This document shows positions 33,674 to 42,252 of a stretch of 64,000 bases of DNA, one piece after another. The notes under the pieces are model-generated. The model was given only the letters and a program-made list of their open reading frames with translations, was not told the origin of the DNA and made no database searches. Source of the DNA: Sphingobium sp. AP50 (GTDB taxonomy: Bacteria; Pseudomonadota; Alphaproteobacteria; Sphingomonadales; Sphingomonadaceae); NCBI RefSeq assembly GCF_900109095.1, contig NZ_FNYZ01000007.1, positions 1 to 64,000 of the forward strand, in the 5' to 3' direction. The translations under genes were made by a program, and so were the position numbers. Within the stretch, counting starts at the first letter, position 1. Each line of letters starts with the position of its first letter.

Positions 33674-36259
33674 ATGACTTTTCGGTATGCGTTGTCGTGC
33701 GCCATGTTGACGTCTGTTTCGGTTTTGGCACTCGGCGCGCCCGATCCTGCATTGGCACAGGAAGCATCTGTCTTTTCCTTCGACATTCCCGCCCAGCCAT
33801 TGGACATCACCCTGCGCGCCATCGCACGTATGTCGGGCATGGAAATATTGTTTGAGCGGTCCGTTGTGCGAACGCTCAGGGCGTCGGCGATCCGTGGCAC
33901 CATGCCCGCAGCGGCGGCGCTAGACCGGGCCGTGCGCGATATGCCCATCACGATCGAACGTCGCGAGGGCAGTATATATGTCAGGGGATCTGGAAACCGC
34001 ACGGCTGAGTCTGTCGATGGCGGCGAAACCATCCTTGTTACAGGCTCGCGCATTGCCGGGTCCGCTCGGACCTCCGCTGTCATTACGGTCGACGCCAAGG
34101 CGATGCGGGATGCCGGGCAACAGCAGTTGGGCGATGTCGTGCGCTCTATCCCGCAAAATTTCAACGGCGGGCAAAATCCGGGCGTAATGGCGGGCAGCTC
34201 GAACGAGGGCGATCAGAATGTCAATTCTGCCACGGGGGTCAACCTGCGTGGTCTTGGCGCCGATGCAACGTTGACGCTCCTCAACGGGAAACGTCTCGCC
34301 TATGACGCTGTCGGAGAGTCCGTCGACATCTCGGCCATACCTCTGGCGGCGGTCGATCGTCTCGAAATTCTCACAGATGGCGCATCGGCCATCTATGGGT
34401 CTGATGCCGTCGCCGGTGTCGTGAACGTCATACTCCATAAGGATTTTGAGGGGCTCGCTGCCTCTGCGCGCCTCGCAGGTGCGTGGGACGGCGGCAATCT
34501 CGAGCGACAGATATCGCTGGTGGGCGGACAGCGATGGGATGCGGGCGGGTTCATGCTGGCAGCCGATTATGGCCAAAATAGTGCGATTGAGGTGAAAGAC
34601 CGCCCGTTTATCAGGAACATGAATGGCGGTGCGACGCTCCTCCCTGCCCAGACGCACTATAATGTCCTGGCTACGGGCCATCACGACCTGCTGGACAATC
34701 TTACATTTGACATCGACGCCCTTTATAACCGTCGGACGTCCTTTACCGGTATCGCCTTCACGCAGGAGGCAGATTTCACGTCATCGGGATACGCGGTGGA
34801 TTCACGGCTGGAGTCGTTCGCAATCTCCCCGCGGCTCACCTGGCGCTTGTCTCCTGACTGGACCCTGGCCGCTTCAGCGACCTACGGACAGGACAGCAGC
34901 AAGCTCGTGACCAGCGGCTACCAGGCCGATGCGCTGAGTTATGTGGGCTATAGTGATTATATAAATGCGCTAGCCGCAGGCGAACTCAATCTGACAGGGG
35001 GGCTTTTCAGCCTTCCAGGCGGCGCCGCCAAGATCGCCGTCGGCGGCGGGTACAGACGGAACACTCTGAACTCGCGCCAGTGGACCGTGATGCAGGGCGC
35101 CACCCTTCCCGGCGCTGCGTTCGACGAGGCACGCCGTTCAACCTATCTGTTTGCGGAGACGGAACTGCCGGTTGTAACCGCGATGAATGCGGTCGCGGGT
35201 CTTGAAAAGCTCATCCTGACCGGCGCGGTCCGATATGAGCGTTACAATGAGATTGGTGACATCGCCACGCCTAAGCTCGGCCTTGTTTATGCGCCCGCCA
35301 CGTCGATTGCCTTCAGAGCGAGTTGGGGCAAGTCTTTCAAGGCACCGACGCTGCGGCAGACCTTTCTCACGCAGCGGGCCTATCTCGAATTGCCGAGTTC
35401 CTATGGTGCGACCGGGCTGCCAAGCGGTGCCACAGTCCTTCAGCTTTCGGGCGGAAGCGGCGAACTCAAACCGGAAAAAGCCGAAACATGGTCGGTCGGC
35501 GCGACGATAACGCCTGTGCGCGTGCCCGGTCTGCGGATCGAACTTAACTATTTTCACACCGACTATATCGACCGCGTAATCACCCCGTTACAGGGCCGCG
35601 CCGGGGCGCTCACCAACCCCATCTATGGCGAGTTGGTGATTGCAAACCCGACAGCAGCGCAGGTCGATGCAGCACTGGCCGTCGCGAGCCAGGGGCTCCA
35701 AAACTATACCGGCATGCCCTTCAATGCAGCCAATGTTCTGTTCATCGTCGACAATAGAAACAGAAACGCCGCCCGCCAGAAGATCAGCGGCGTCGATATT
35801 ACGCTGGACTATAGGCTCAAGGCCTCAGTCGGCACCTTTGGCATCACGGGCAACCTGACCTATCTCGACAGTGCGCAGCAGCTTCTTCCCGGCCAGGACT
35901 ATGTCCAGCTGGCCGGCACGATTTACCGACCACCGCACTGGCGTGGTCGCGCCGGCCTGACCTGGCAGGCGGGCGATGTCATGGCGGCCACCTTCGTCAA
36001 CTATAGCGGTGGAATCACGGACCGCCGCACAACGGACGTCTATAGCAGCGATGGCATGACCACCGTGGATCTCAATCTGCGGTACGAGCCCCGCTCTGGC
36101 GCGCTGAATGGCGTCGCGATTTCTGCATCCATCCAGAATCTTTTCAACGTGATGCCCGACGAGGTTCGCACTAGCGCGCCTTATATTCCGCCTTATGACT
36201 CGACCAATTATTCGATTGTCGGGCGCTCAATCGGCATCACGCTGGAGAAGCGTTGGTGA
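33674..36259 (+). CDS. TonB-dependent transducer receptor with STN domain
   Basis: An 861-residue outer-membrane receptor. A signal peptide (1-29, ending PALAQ) is followed by an STN signalling domain at about 34-105 (FSFDIPAQPLDITLRAIARMSG), a TonB box ETILVTGSR at 118-126, a plug (about 130-255: INLRGLGADATLTLLNGKR-type region, GASAIYGSDAVAGVVNVIL) and a 22-strand barrel ending SIGITLEKRW. The STN domain marks it as a transducer that signals through FecR. It lies immediately before the lasso isopeptidase gene, so the probable ligand is the lasso peptide or a metal complex of it, as proposed for isopeptidase-type lasso clusters. Confidence 0.93.
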   Translation: MTFRYALSCAMLTSVSVLALGAPDPALAQEASVFSFDIPAQPLDITLRAIARMSGMEILFERSVVRTLRASAIRGTMPAAAALDRAVRDMPITIERREGSIYVRGSGNRTAESVDGGETILVTGSRIAGSARTSAVITVDAKAMRDAGQQQLGDVVRSIPQNFNGGQNPGVMAGSSNEGDQNVNSATGVNLRGLGADATLTLLNGKRLAYDAVGESVDISAIPLAAVDRLEILTDGASAIYGSDAVAGVVNVILHKDFEGLAASARLAGAWDGGNLERQISLVGGQRWDAGGFMLAADYGQNSAIEVKDRPFIRNMNGGATLLPAQTHYNVLATGHHDLLDNLTFDIDALYNRRTSFTGIAFTQEADFTSSGYAVDSRLESFAISPRLTWRLSPDWTLAASATYGQDSSKLVTSGYQADALSYVGYSDYINALAAGELNLTGGLFSLPGGAAKIAVGGGYRRNTLNSRQWTVMQGATLPGAAFDEARRSTYLFAETELPVVTAMNAVAGLEKLILTGAVRYERYNEIGDIATPKLGLVYAPATSIAFRASWGKSFKAPTLRQTFLTQRAYLELPSSYGATGLPSGATVLQLSGGSGELKPEKAETWSVGATITPVRVPGLRIELNYFHTDYIDRVITPLQGRAGALTNPIYGELVIANPTAAQVDAALAVASQGLQNYTGMPFNAANVLFIVDNRNRNAARQKISGVDITLDYRLKASVGTFGITGNLTYLDSAQQLLPGQDYVQLAGTIYRPPHWRGRAGLTWQAGDVMAATFVNYSGGITDRRTTDVYSSDGMTTVDLNLRYEPRSGALNGVAISASIQNLFNVMPDEVRTSAPYIPPYDSTNYSIVGRSIGITLEKRW

Positions 36260-38280
36260 TCATGAGCCTTGCCGCAATGGCGCTGGGCGCAACGGCGCCA
36301 ACGCCTACCTCCGCCTGCGCCGTTCCGACAGCCGTCCATAACGCATCGACCTCTCTGAACAGGGACGTCAGCGCGGAAGATATAGCCGGATTACGGGACA
36401 TCGGCGTGTCCGACTATGGTGAGACTGCCCCGGGTCTCAGCGTATCGCCAGACGGTCGATGGGCAGCCCTCCAGCTCAAGAGGGCCGTGCCGTCCATTAA
36501 CAGCTATTGCCTGGAGATCGTTGCCGTTCCGACCGACGGTATCGGCCCCGTGCGCATCATTGACCAAGGGGGTGCGCTTTTGCTCAGCGCCGAACCCCGG
36601 TTTGAATATGGCCCGGTTTACACGGGCATTCCCGTTGTGGTTCGCCCGCTCTGGTCTCCAGACGGAAAAGCCATCGCCTACCTCAAGCGGGTGAATGGAC
36701 AAACCAGAGCCTGTGTCGCCTATCTGGATGGACGTGCCTCAACGCTGATCGATCATGGCTCTGGCGACGCCGTACATGTTGCCTGGGGTCCAGACTCGCG
36801 CGCGCTGGAGGTTACGGCGGTCCAACTCGCGCAGCTTGAGCATGAGCGCGATATCGAAGCCTTGTCCGGATATCGGCTGGACGACCGGTTCATCCCATCG
36901 TCTAGCAGCCGCCCCTATCTAAGAGCGCCCTTCCCAACCCTCACCAGCAGGATCGCTCTTCCATCGTCCTCGACCACGGCAAATATGGCCGCGGCAGGAA
37001 CGCAGGCATCTATTGATTGGGCCGAAATGGCGCGGGGTGCCGACAAGCCGCAGCACAGCGTAACGGAGCGGCTGGTTCAACATGGGATCATGGCACAGTG
37101 CCGTGCCGAAGCCTGTTCAGGCAAGATCGACAAATTGTGGAAAAGCAGCAATGGAAAGGAGATCAGCTTCCTACGGCGTGAAGGCCCGTCGTCAGATCGC
37201 TACGCCTTGTACCATTGGCGGGTCGGCTCGAGAAAGGCCAGCCGCCGGTATCTAACCGAAGGACTGCTTCTGGATTGTCAGCCGGCGGCAGGCACCAAGC
37301 TTGTCTGTGCGCATGAGGAGGCCACCCGGCCCCGGCATATCGTCAGTCTGGATCCTCGCACCGGACGGATGCATGATCTGTACGATCCCAATCCAGAATT
37401 TGCTGGGAAGGCCTTCGGAACGGTCGAACGCCTCTACTGGAAGAATGATCGGGACATCCCGGCTTTTGCAGACCTCATCTTGCCCCCAAATCATCACCCC
37501 GGGGAGCGTCACCCCCTCATCATTGTGTCCTACAGCAGCCGCGGCTTTCTGCGCGGCGGCACGGGCGACGAATATCCAATCTTTGCGCTGGCGGCGCGTG
37601 GCTACGCCGTCATGAGCTTTGATATGCCACCAGACATCGGCTCTTTTGCGAAAGGCGCCTCTGGGCCAGAGCGATCCGCCATCAATCGCAAGGATTGGGC
37701 TAATCGCCGCAGCGTGGAATCGTCGTTGGAGCGGGGCATAAAGCTCATTGAGGAAAAGGGTGTGATCGACCCTTCAAAGAAGGGTATCACAGGCTTTAGC
37801 GACGGCTCGAGCAGCCTGTGGTTCGCCCTCATCAACAGTAAGCTGTTTCAGGCGGCCGCGGTAAGCCATTGCTGCGAGGAGCCTGTTGGATCGATGGCGC
37901 TTGTCGGCAGCCGGACAGCCAGATATTTCGAACAGGGAGGCTTTCCTGGGATTTTGCAGGATGATCCGGCGGTCTGGGCGCCTATGTCGGTGACGCGCAA
38001 TGCCCATCGCATCAATGTTCCGGTCTTGCTGAACCTTTCCAGCGATGAATATCTTTGGTCGCTCGAGGCCATACGCGCCCTGCGCTTTTATCATAAGCCC
38101 GTGGACGCCTATGTCTTTCCCGACGAATATCATGTGAAACAGCAGCCTGCCCATCGGCTCGCCATCTACAGGCGCAATATTGCCTGGTTCGACTATTGGT
38201 TGCGCGACATCCTGCCATCCCGACGCGACGAGCGGTCCCGCTGGCAGGAGATGCGAGGTGATGCCAGCCCGTCAGGCTAG
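36256..38280 (+). CDS. atxE: Lasso peptide isopeptidase, AtxE2-like (S9 prolyl oligopeptidase fold)
   Basis: A 674-residue serine hydrolase with a signal-peptide-like N-terminus (to about Ala21), a beta-propeller (LSVSPDGRWAAL, LWSPDGKAIAYL) and a C-terminal alpha/beta-hydrolase. The catalytic triad is probably Ser515 (in GFSDGSSS), Asp597 (in SSDEYLW) and His626 (in DEYHVK). AtxE2-type enzymes open the macrolactam ring of lasso peptides made by the same cluster. The GTG at 36256 overlaps the receptor stop and has GGAG 8 bases upstream; ATG at 36262 is the alternative. It converges with the cyclase gene, and the two stop codons share the palindrome CTAG. Confidence 0.9.
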   Translation: MIMSLAAMALGATAPTPTSACAVPTAVHNASTSLNRDVSAEDIAGLRDIGVSDYGETAPGLSVSPDGRWAALQLKRAVPSINSYCLEIVAVPTDGIGPVRIIDQGGALLLSAEPRFEYGPVYTGIPVVVRPLWSPDGKAIAYLKRVNGQTRACVAYLDGRASTLIDHGSGDAVHVAWGPDSRALEVTAVQLAQLEHERDIEALSGYRLDDRFIPSSSSRPYLRAPFPTLTSRIALPSSSTTANMAAAGTQASIDWAEMARGADKPQHSVTERLVQHGIMAQCRAEACSGKIDKLWKSSNGKEISFLRREGPSSDRYALYHWRVGSRKASRRYLTEGLLLDCQPAAGTKLVCAHEEATRPRHIVSLDPRTGRMHDLYDPNPEFAGKAFGTVERLYWKNDRDIPAFADLILPPNHHPGERHPLIIVSYSSRGFLRGGTGDEYPIFALAARGYAVMSFDMPPDIGSFAKGASGPERSAINRKDWANRRSVESSLERGIKLIEEKGVIDPSKKGITGFSDGSSSLWFALINSKLFQAAAVSHCCEEPVGSMALVGSRTARYFEQGGFPGILQDDPAVWAPMSVTRNAHRINVPVLLNLSSDEYLWSLEAIRALRFYHKPVDAYVFPDEYHVKQQPAHRLAIYRRNIAWFDYWLRDILPSRRDERSRWQEMRGDASPSG

Positions 38281-40001
38281 CTGCGCTTTGCAGCGACGGC
38301 AGATGCGGCACGCCCATGCCAGTGGGTGCACCAAGCCTCTGCATCCGCCAACTGCAATAAACGGCGGCACTCATTGACGTCCTGCGCCAAAATATTCGCC
38401 ATCGCGGTTTCGACCGCGCGACGATCGATGATGTCTTGTCGCGCAAGATGTCCGTCGAGAAGGCGTTCCTTCATTTGCGGCAAATAGGTTTGGAGCAGGA
38501 GCGCAGAAAAGCTTGCAGGACCGGGCTTTCCCTTGCGCGTCAGGATCTCCGCGGGAAGGCGGTGCCGGAACGCCTCGCGCGCGACCGCGCGGTTCTGCCC
38601 TCCCAAAATCCATTGCCAGCTCTGGATCGCGAGGCAAGCTTCGAGAATGGGTTGTGCCATCAGCGGCGTGATCATCGGTGGGTCATTAGTCTGGAACGGG
38701 TTCTCGATATGCTCCTGCATGCGCAAGATCATCGCGATATGGTGCGCCTTGCCAGGCAAGGCGTGGGACGGACAGTTCAGCCAGGGATGCTTGGGGGCAG
38801 CCAACGCCCGACCGGACTTCAGGAAAAGGTTCGACATCGGCCAGGCATAGCCGGTCGGCTTGCGAGCGCGCCGCCACAGCCCCATGATCGCCTCTCCCAG
38901 GGAGCAACCCGTCAGCAGGCTGACATTTTCGAAGGTGGCCAATATTTCCAGAAGCGACCTCTGCGCCTTCAGACAGTCAAGGATGGGGGTCGCCGACATT
39001 GTGAAGGAAAAGATCTGATCGCCACCATTGCCATTGATGAACATGTCGGCCTCTGTTTCCACTGCCGCCTTGGCGGCGAGATGGGACATGCTTTGAAATA
39101 GGGGACGACGTTTGGGATGTGGCAGATAGGGCGCCGCACAGCCCGCAACGCTGACATGATCTGTCTCATATTGCGCCTCGAGAAGGGCAAAGCCGAATTG
39201 ATCGGCCACCATGCTGGCATATCTACGCTCATCGCCGGACGGGTCTGCCGTGAAAATGGTCAGGCAAGCCGTCTCGACATTGGCCGCGGCCAAGGCGGCC
39301 AGAACAATCGAAGAATCAAGCCCCCCTGATGCGAGGCACAAGGGCTTTCGATAGGATGACACCAAGCTTGCGATGGTCTTGCAGATGGTGGTCTCGAGCT
39401 CTTGGGCGACGCGCGCCCTGGATAGGGCAGGCTGGAGATGACAATGATCCCACGGCGACCAGAAGGGATGCTCTATGGGCCTGGGGTCGGTGCAATGGAG
39501 GTACATGCCTGGCCTGAGCTCATATATAGCTGCAAGGCAGGTCTTGTGCGCATGGAAGCCCTCGGACGCGATGTTGTCCAAGAGCATTTCCCAACAGACT
39601 GAAAAGACATCAGACAGGAGATCGACATCATTGCTGACGAAGAGATGGCCTTCTTCTTGCCGATAATAGGCCGGTAGTGCGCCCGATGGGTCGCGTGCGA
39701 TGATCGCACCCCTCTGCAGGATCGCTACGTAGCTGCCCCAGAAGTCTTTGGCCAATTCGCTCGGACCAAGGCCTGTCTCTTGGCCAGGACAACTATCGAG
39801 GTTCGCGGGGCGATAGTCCCGGTCGAACAACTGTCCAAGCACGACGCCGGCGCCGTTCGGGAGCAGATGGCAGGTTAGGTCTGCATCGCTGCCGACCACG
39901 ATGACGTCATTCTGGAATAGGGTTGTCATGCCCCGTGCCGCCAACGCTGCCAGCGCCCCGTCCCTGTCATGCGACCCTGTGATCAGCAAAAAGCGTTGCA
40001 T
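38277..40001 (-). CDS. Lasso peptide cyclase C (asparagine synthetase-like)
   Basis: ATP-dependent lasso cyclase that forms the isopeptide bond between the first core residue and an acidic side chain. The 574-residue protein has an N-terminal class-II-glutaminase-like domain that lacks the catalytic Cys2 (it begins MQRFLLITG), and a C-terminal synthetase domain with the PP-loop SGGLDSS at 225-231, which binds ATP. This is the pattern of McjC-type cyclases. The start at 40001 is 2 bases after the B stop codon, giving an A-B-C order. The upstream open frame to 40184 overlaps B and is not used. Confidence 0.92.
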   Translation of the reverse strand: MQRFLLITGSHDRDGALAALAARGMTTLFQNDVIVVGSDADLTCHLLPNGAGVVLGQLFDRDYRPANLDSCPGQETGLGPSELAKDFWGSYVAILQRGAIIARDPSGALPAYYRQEEGHLFVSNDVDLLSDVFSVCWEMLLDNIASEGFHAHKTCLAAIYELRPGMYLHCTDPRPIEHPFWSPWDHCHLQPALSRARVAQELETTICKTIASLVSSYRKPLCLASGGLDSSIVLAALAAANVETACLTIFTADPSGDERRYASMVADQFGFALLEAQYETDHVSVAGCAAPYLPHPKRRPLFQSMSHLAAKAAVETEADMFINGNGGDQIFSFTMSATPILDCLKAQRSLLEILATFENVSLLTGCSLGEAIMGLWRRARKPTGYAWPMSNLFLKSGRALAAPKHPWLNCPSHALPGKAHHIAMILRMQEHIENPFQTNDPPMITPLMAQPILEACLAIQSWQWILGGQNRAVAREAFRHRLPAEILTRKGKPGPASFSALLLQTYLPQMKERLLDGHLARQDIIDRRAVETAMANILAQDVNECRRLLQLADAEAWCTHWHGRAASAVAAKRS

Positions 40002-40003
40002 GG

Positions 40004-40654
40004 TCAGGCGGCCAGGACAGGCGTGAACTGGCCCACAAACTCGTGATGGTCGTTGAGTACCGTCACGCCACGCTGCAGCCAGCAATGGGCTTCGAAGGGG
40101 AACAGCCGAACGCCAAAGACCAATGCGGCACGATGACCGTTTCTCTGCAGTCGGCGCCGTAAGGCGATGGAGGTCGAGAGGCACCTCCCCTGCTCCTTGA
40201 GCAGACGATTGGAAGTGAGAAAGTGCGTTACCATCTCGGCAATTTCGTCATCATATTTCGGCGTACGCTCGTAGAGCGCACTTGCGTTGGCAGCGTCGAG
40301 AAAGGCTGAGAGCGGGCGTGTCCGTAATGCGCCGGCGATCCACAGTCTTTCTGTCGCGGTCCACAGGGACAGGCTGCCAAACGCCAGCACGGCCGGCGCT
40401 GCCACTAGCGACGCTGTGGCAGGCGGAACCTTGACCGCCGCGATCTTGCCGACCACGTCGCCACGCGTGACAATGCCGCTATCCAAAAGCCGCTGTACGC
40501 CAGCATCATCGGGCGGACCGTCACGTGCAAGGTCAAGAAATACGCTGTTAAGCTCTGGCGAAATGCAGAAATACCGGTCCTGGGCCGCGTCGAGAAAAAC
40601 AGCGCGTTCGCCATACAGACCAAAAGACAGATGCTCTCGCAACATAAGGCCCAT
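40004..40654 (-). CDS. Lasso peptide leader peptidase B with fused RRE domain
   Basis: A 216-residue protein with both functions split in other phyla. Residues 1-75 (FGLYGERAVFLDAAQDRYFCISPE) resemble the PqqD-like RRE that binds the leader. Residues about 90-216 form the transglutaminase-like cysteine peptidase with C158 (in GRCLSTSIALR), H190 (in EAHCWLQ) and D202 (in VLNDHHEFVG) as the probable catalytic triad. It removes the leader before cyclisation. GGGAG before the ATG at 40654 sets the start; the open frame extends to 40696. It follows the precursor gene by 56 bases that hold a strong stem-loop. Confidence 0.9.
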   Translation of the reverse strand: MGLMLREHLSFGLYGERAVFLDAAQDRYFCISPELNSVFLDLARDGPPDDAGVQRLLDSGIVTRGDVVGKIAAVKVPPATASLVAAPAVLAFGSLSLWTATERLWIAGALRTRPLSAFLDAANASALYERTPKYDDEIAEMVTHFLTSNRLLKEQGRCLSTSIALRRRLQRNGHRAALVFGVRLFPFEAHCWLQRGVTVLNDHHEFVGQFTPVLAA

Positions 40655-40675
40655 CCCCGTTCTCCCATGGCATAA

Positions 40676-40704
40676 GAGGGGGCGCACCTGTTGCACGCCC
40701 CCTC
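40676..40704 (-). promoter_or_regulatory. Stem-loop between precursor and B gene
   Basis: GAGGGGGCG and CGCCCCCTC pair perfectly over 9 bp around an 11-base loop, beginning 7 bases after the precursor stop codon. No T-run follows. The position suits a leaky terminator or an mRNA-end stabiliser that gives more precursor than enzyme transcript. Confidence 0.65.
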
Positions 40705-40710
40705 CTACGT

Positions 40711-40851
40711 TCAGTCTTCGGTAAGCCCCATGCTCCGCTGGATCTGGGGGTTGAGCGTGTCATCGTTGCCAACGCCGGCCCCTTTGGTCAGGACCGACGC
40801 AGTGCCCAGATCGATGACGTCGCGCGTGTCGACATTGTCTTCCATCTTCAT
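40711..40851 (-). CDS. Lasso peptide precursor
   Basis: A 46-residue precursor. The leader (1-23) has the IDLGTASVLTK segment expected for this class, with Thr22 at position -2 before the predicted cut, the residue that is nearly invariant in lasso leaders. The core (24-46, 23 residues) begins Gly-Ala-Gly-Val-Gly-Asn-Asp-Asp. Asp at core position 8 (or 7) would close the ring with Gly1. The tail is threaded and includes NPQIQRSMGLTED, whose end resembles GLSAD and GLSRD of astexins and caulonodins. AAGGAG lies 7 bases before the ATG at 40851; an internal Met3 is a second option. It sits directly upstream of B and C. Confidence 0.88.
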   Translation of the reverse strand: MKMEDNVDTRDVIDLGTASVLTKGAGVGNDDTLNPQIQRSMGLTED

Positions 40852-40978
40852 CGTTTTACTCCTTGCTTGCTGCCCTCGATTGAGCGGCAAGGAGGAAGGT
40901 AAATCCTCGCGACTGATATATCGCAGCGCATAAGCCGCCGATCTGGCGGGATCGACCGTGCCGACAATGCGCGTGACG

Positions 40979-41620
40979 CTAACCCCTAAAATCACGCGAC
41001 AATCGCGACGCAATGGCTGCCTGATGAAAGACTACAGCTTGCCTCAAGCGGCGATGATGCGCGAGAATCTGTCGCGCGAGACGCGTACGATCGCGCATGG
41101 CCGCAAGCTTGAGCAAGGTCTGGCCTTCCTGCCTCGCTCGCTGGCTCACAAGACACTGACCGAGTCGCAGCACATGGAGTTGATAGACTGTCCTCTCGCC
41201 CCAACCGATAATGACCCCGTTTTTTGTGGAACGGAACAGATAGGACAAGGCTGTTTCGAGCATGTCCGTGGCCTGTTCCGCGTCGGGCTCCTCTCCTGCC
41301 TTGGCTGACGCATTTTCAAGCGTCTCGTCAGGCGAAAGGCGCTGCAGGCCTATGATGAGAAGTTTTTGGCTGGCGTCGATGACATCCAGCAGCATTCCCT
41401 CGTCGATCACAGATGCATGAAAGCCGCTCTGGGCCGAGCTGATCAAACCCTCGCCGACCAACCTGTACATGGCTTCTCGCACCGGCGTGACGCTGGCTTC
41501 CAGCCTCCTTGCAAGATCGGTTGCGGCTAATCTCGACCCCGGCTTGATCGTACCATCGAGGATGTCGCGCCGGATGCATTTATACACGCGCTCATGGGTG
41601 ACCGGATCGGAGGGTGCCAT
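40979..41620 (-). CDS. GntR family transcriptional regulator (FadR-like)
   Basis: A 213-residue regulator with an N-terminal GntR winged helix (HERVYKCIRRDILDGTIKPGSRLAATDLARRL, VTPVREAMYRLVGEGL) and a C-terminal all-helical effector domain of the FCD type without easily assigned metal ligands. It starts 6 bases after the XRE stop codon, so the two regulators are probably co-transcribed. It lies 127 bases upstream of the lasso precursor on the same strand and may control the precursor promoter. The ribosome site is weak. Confidence 0.85.
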   Translation of the reverse strand: MAPSDPVTHERVYKCIRRDILDGTIKPGSRLAATDLARRLEASVTPVREAMYRLVGEGLISSAQSGFHASVIDEGMLLDVIDASQKLLIIGLQRLSPDETLENASAKAGEEPDAEQATDMLETALSYLFRSTKNGVIIGWGERTVYQLHVLRLGQCLVSQRARQEGQTLLKLAAMRDRTRLARQILAHHRRLRQAVVFHQAAIASRLSRDFRG

Positions 41621-41626
41621 TGCGAG

Positions 41627-42040
41627 CTAGGCTTTGTCGGGCCGCTTCGACCACCAGCGTGGCGTCAACTTTGTCTGAATCCGCTTTATATTCCTCTCGG
41701 CGATGAGGTCGATGCACTCGCGCTCTAGTTCGCTGAAATCGCCATAGGATAGCTCTCGCGGAAACTCCATGTCCTGGCTGCTGAAGAGCAGCGGCAGAAA
41801 GATATGTCCGGTTGATAGCCGCAAATATTGCGCGCACACGACATGGTCGTCGAGGCGCGAGCTGGGATTCCCAGCCTCAATCTCCCTTAGCCACCTCATG
41901 CTGATACCGACCTCCCTGGCAAACTGGGACTGGGTCAAGCCGCTGCGACGGCGCGCCTGCTCGATTCGTCGGCCCGACATCTCCTTGACGAAGTCCAGGA
42001 GGGGACTTGTGGTCACAGCTGGCGCTCGTTCTGGTGACAT
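41627..42040 (-). CDS. XRE-type helix-turn-helix regulator
   Basis: A 137-residue protein. The N-terminal half is a Cro/C1-type HTH (ARRRSGLTQSQFAREVGISMRWLREIEAG). The C-terminal half (DFSELERECIDLIAERNIKRIQT) is helical. GAGGG precedes the ATG at 42040. It opens a minus-strand unit with the GntR gene and diverges from the conjugation operon across a region holding several repeats (42083-42308), which suggests it could control either the lasso genes or transfer. Confidence 0.85.
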   Translation of the reverse strand: MSPERAPAVTTSPLLDFVKEMSGRRIEQARRRSGLTQSQFAREVGISMRWLREIEAGNPSSRLDDHVVCAQYLRLSTGHIFLPLLFSSQDMEFPRELSYGDFSELERECIDLIAERNIKRIQTKLTPRWWSKRPDKA

Positions 42041-42082
42041 GCGCTTTCCCTCATGGAGAACGAGCCCGCCACGGCATCCCTG

Positions 42083-42228
42083 TCCGCCAACTATAGGAAA
42101 AACAAAGAAAGCCACAATCGAAACAATCGCCGATCTGGCGACGCTGATAGTCTTTCCGCCAACAGGAGCCGCAGGACTGACAATCAAATCCGGAAAGACG
42201 CCACAAATAAAATCAGGTACTTGGCGGA
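42083..42228. promoter_or_regulatory. Three copies of TCCGCCAA in the divergent region
   Basis: TCCGCCAA occurs at 42083-42090 and 42155-42162 in direct orientation (both followed by C), and inverted as TTGGCGGA at 42221-42228. Spacing is 72 and 66 bases. Likely binding sites for the XRE or GntR regulator encoded beside it. Confidence 0.42.
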
Positions 42229-42230
42229 GA

Positions 42231-42252
42231 AATCGGCACTAAATTGCCGATT
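42231..42252. promoter_or_regulatory. Perfect 8-bp-arm palindrome in the tra/XRE intergenic region
   Basis: AATCGGCA and TGCCGATT flank CTAAAT. A second, imperfect copy (ATCGGCA, GTAAAG, then TGCC) lies at 42289-42308 with the same 6-base spacer, and a half-site TTCGGCA at 42270-42276. The repeat with conserved spacing is an operator signature. It lies upstream of the conjugation operon and probably overlaps its promoter; the remainder of 42253-42416 shows no other feature. Confidence 0.55.
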
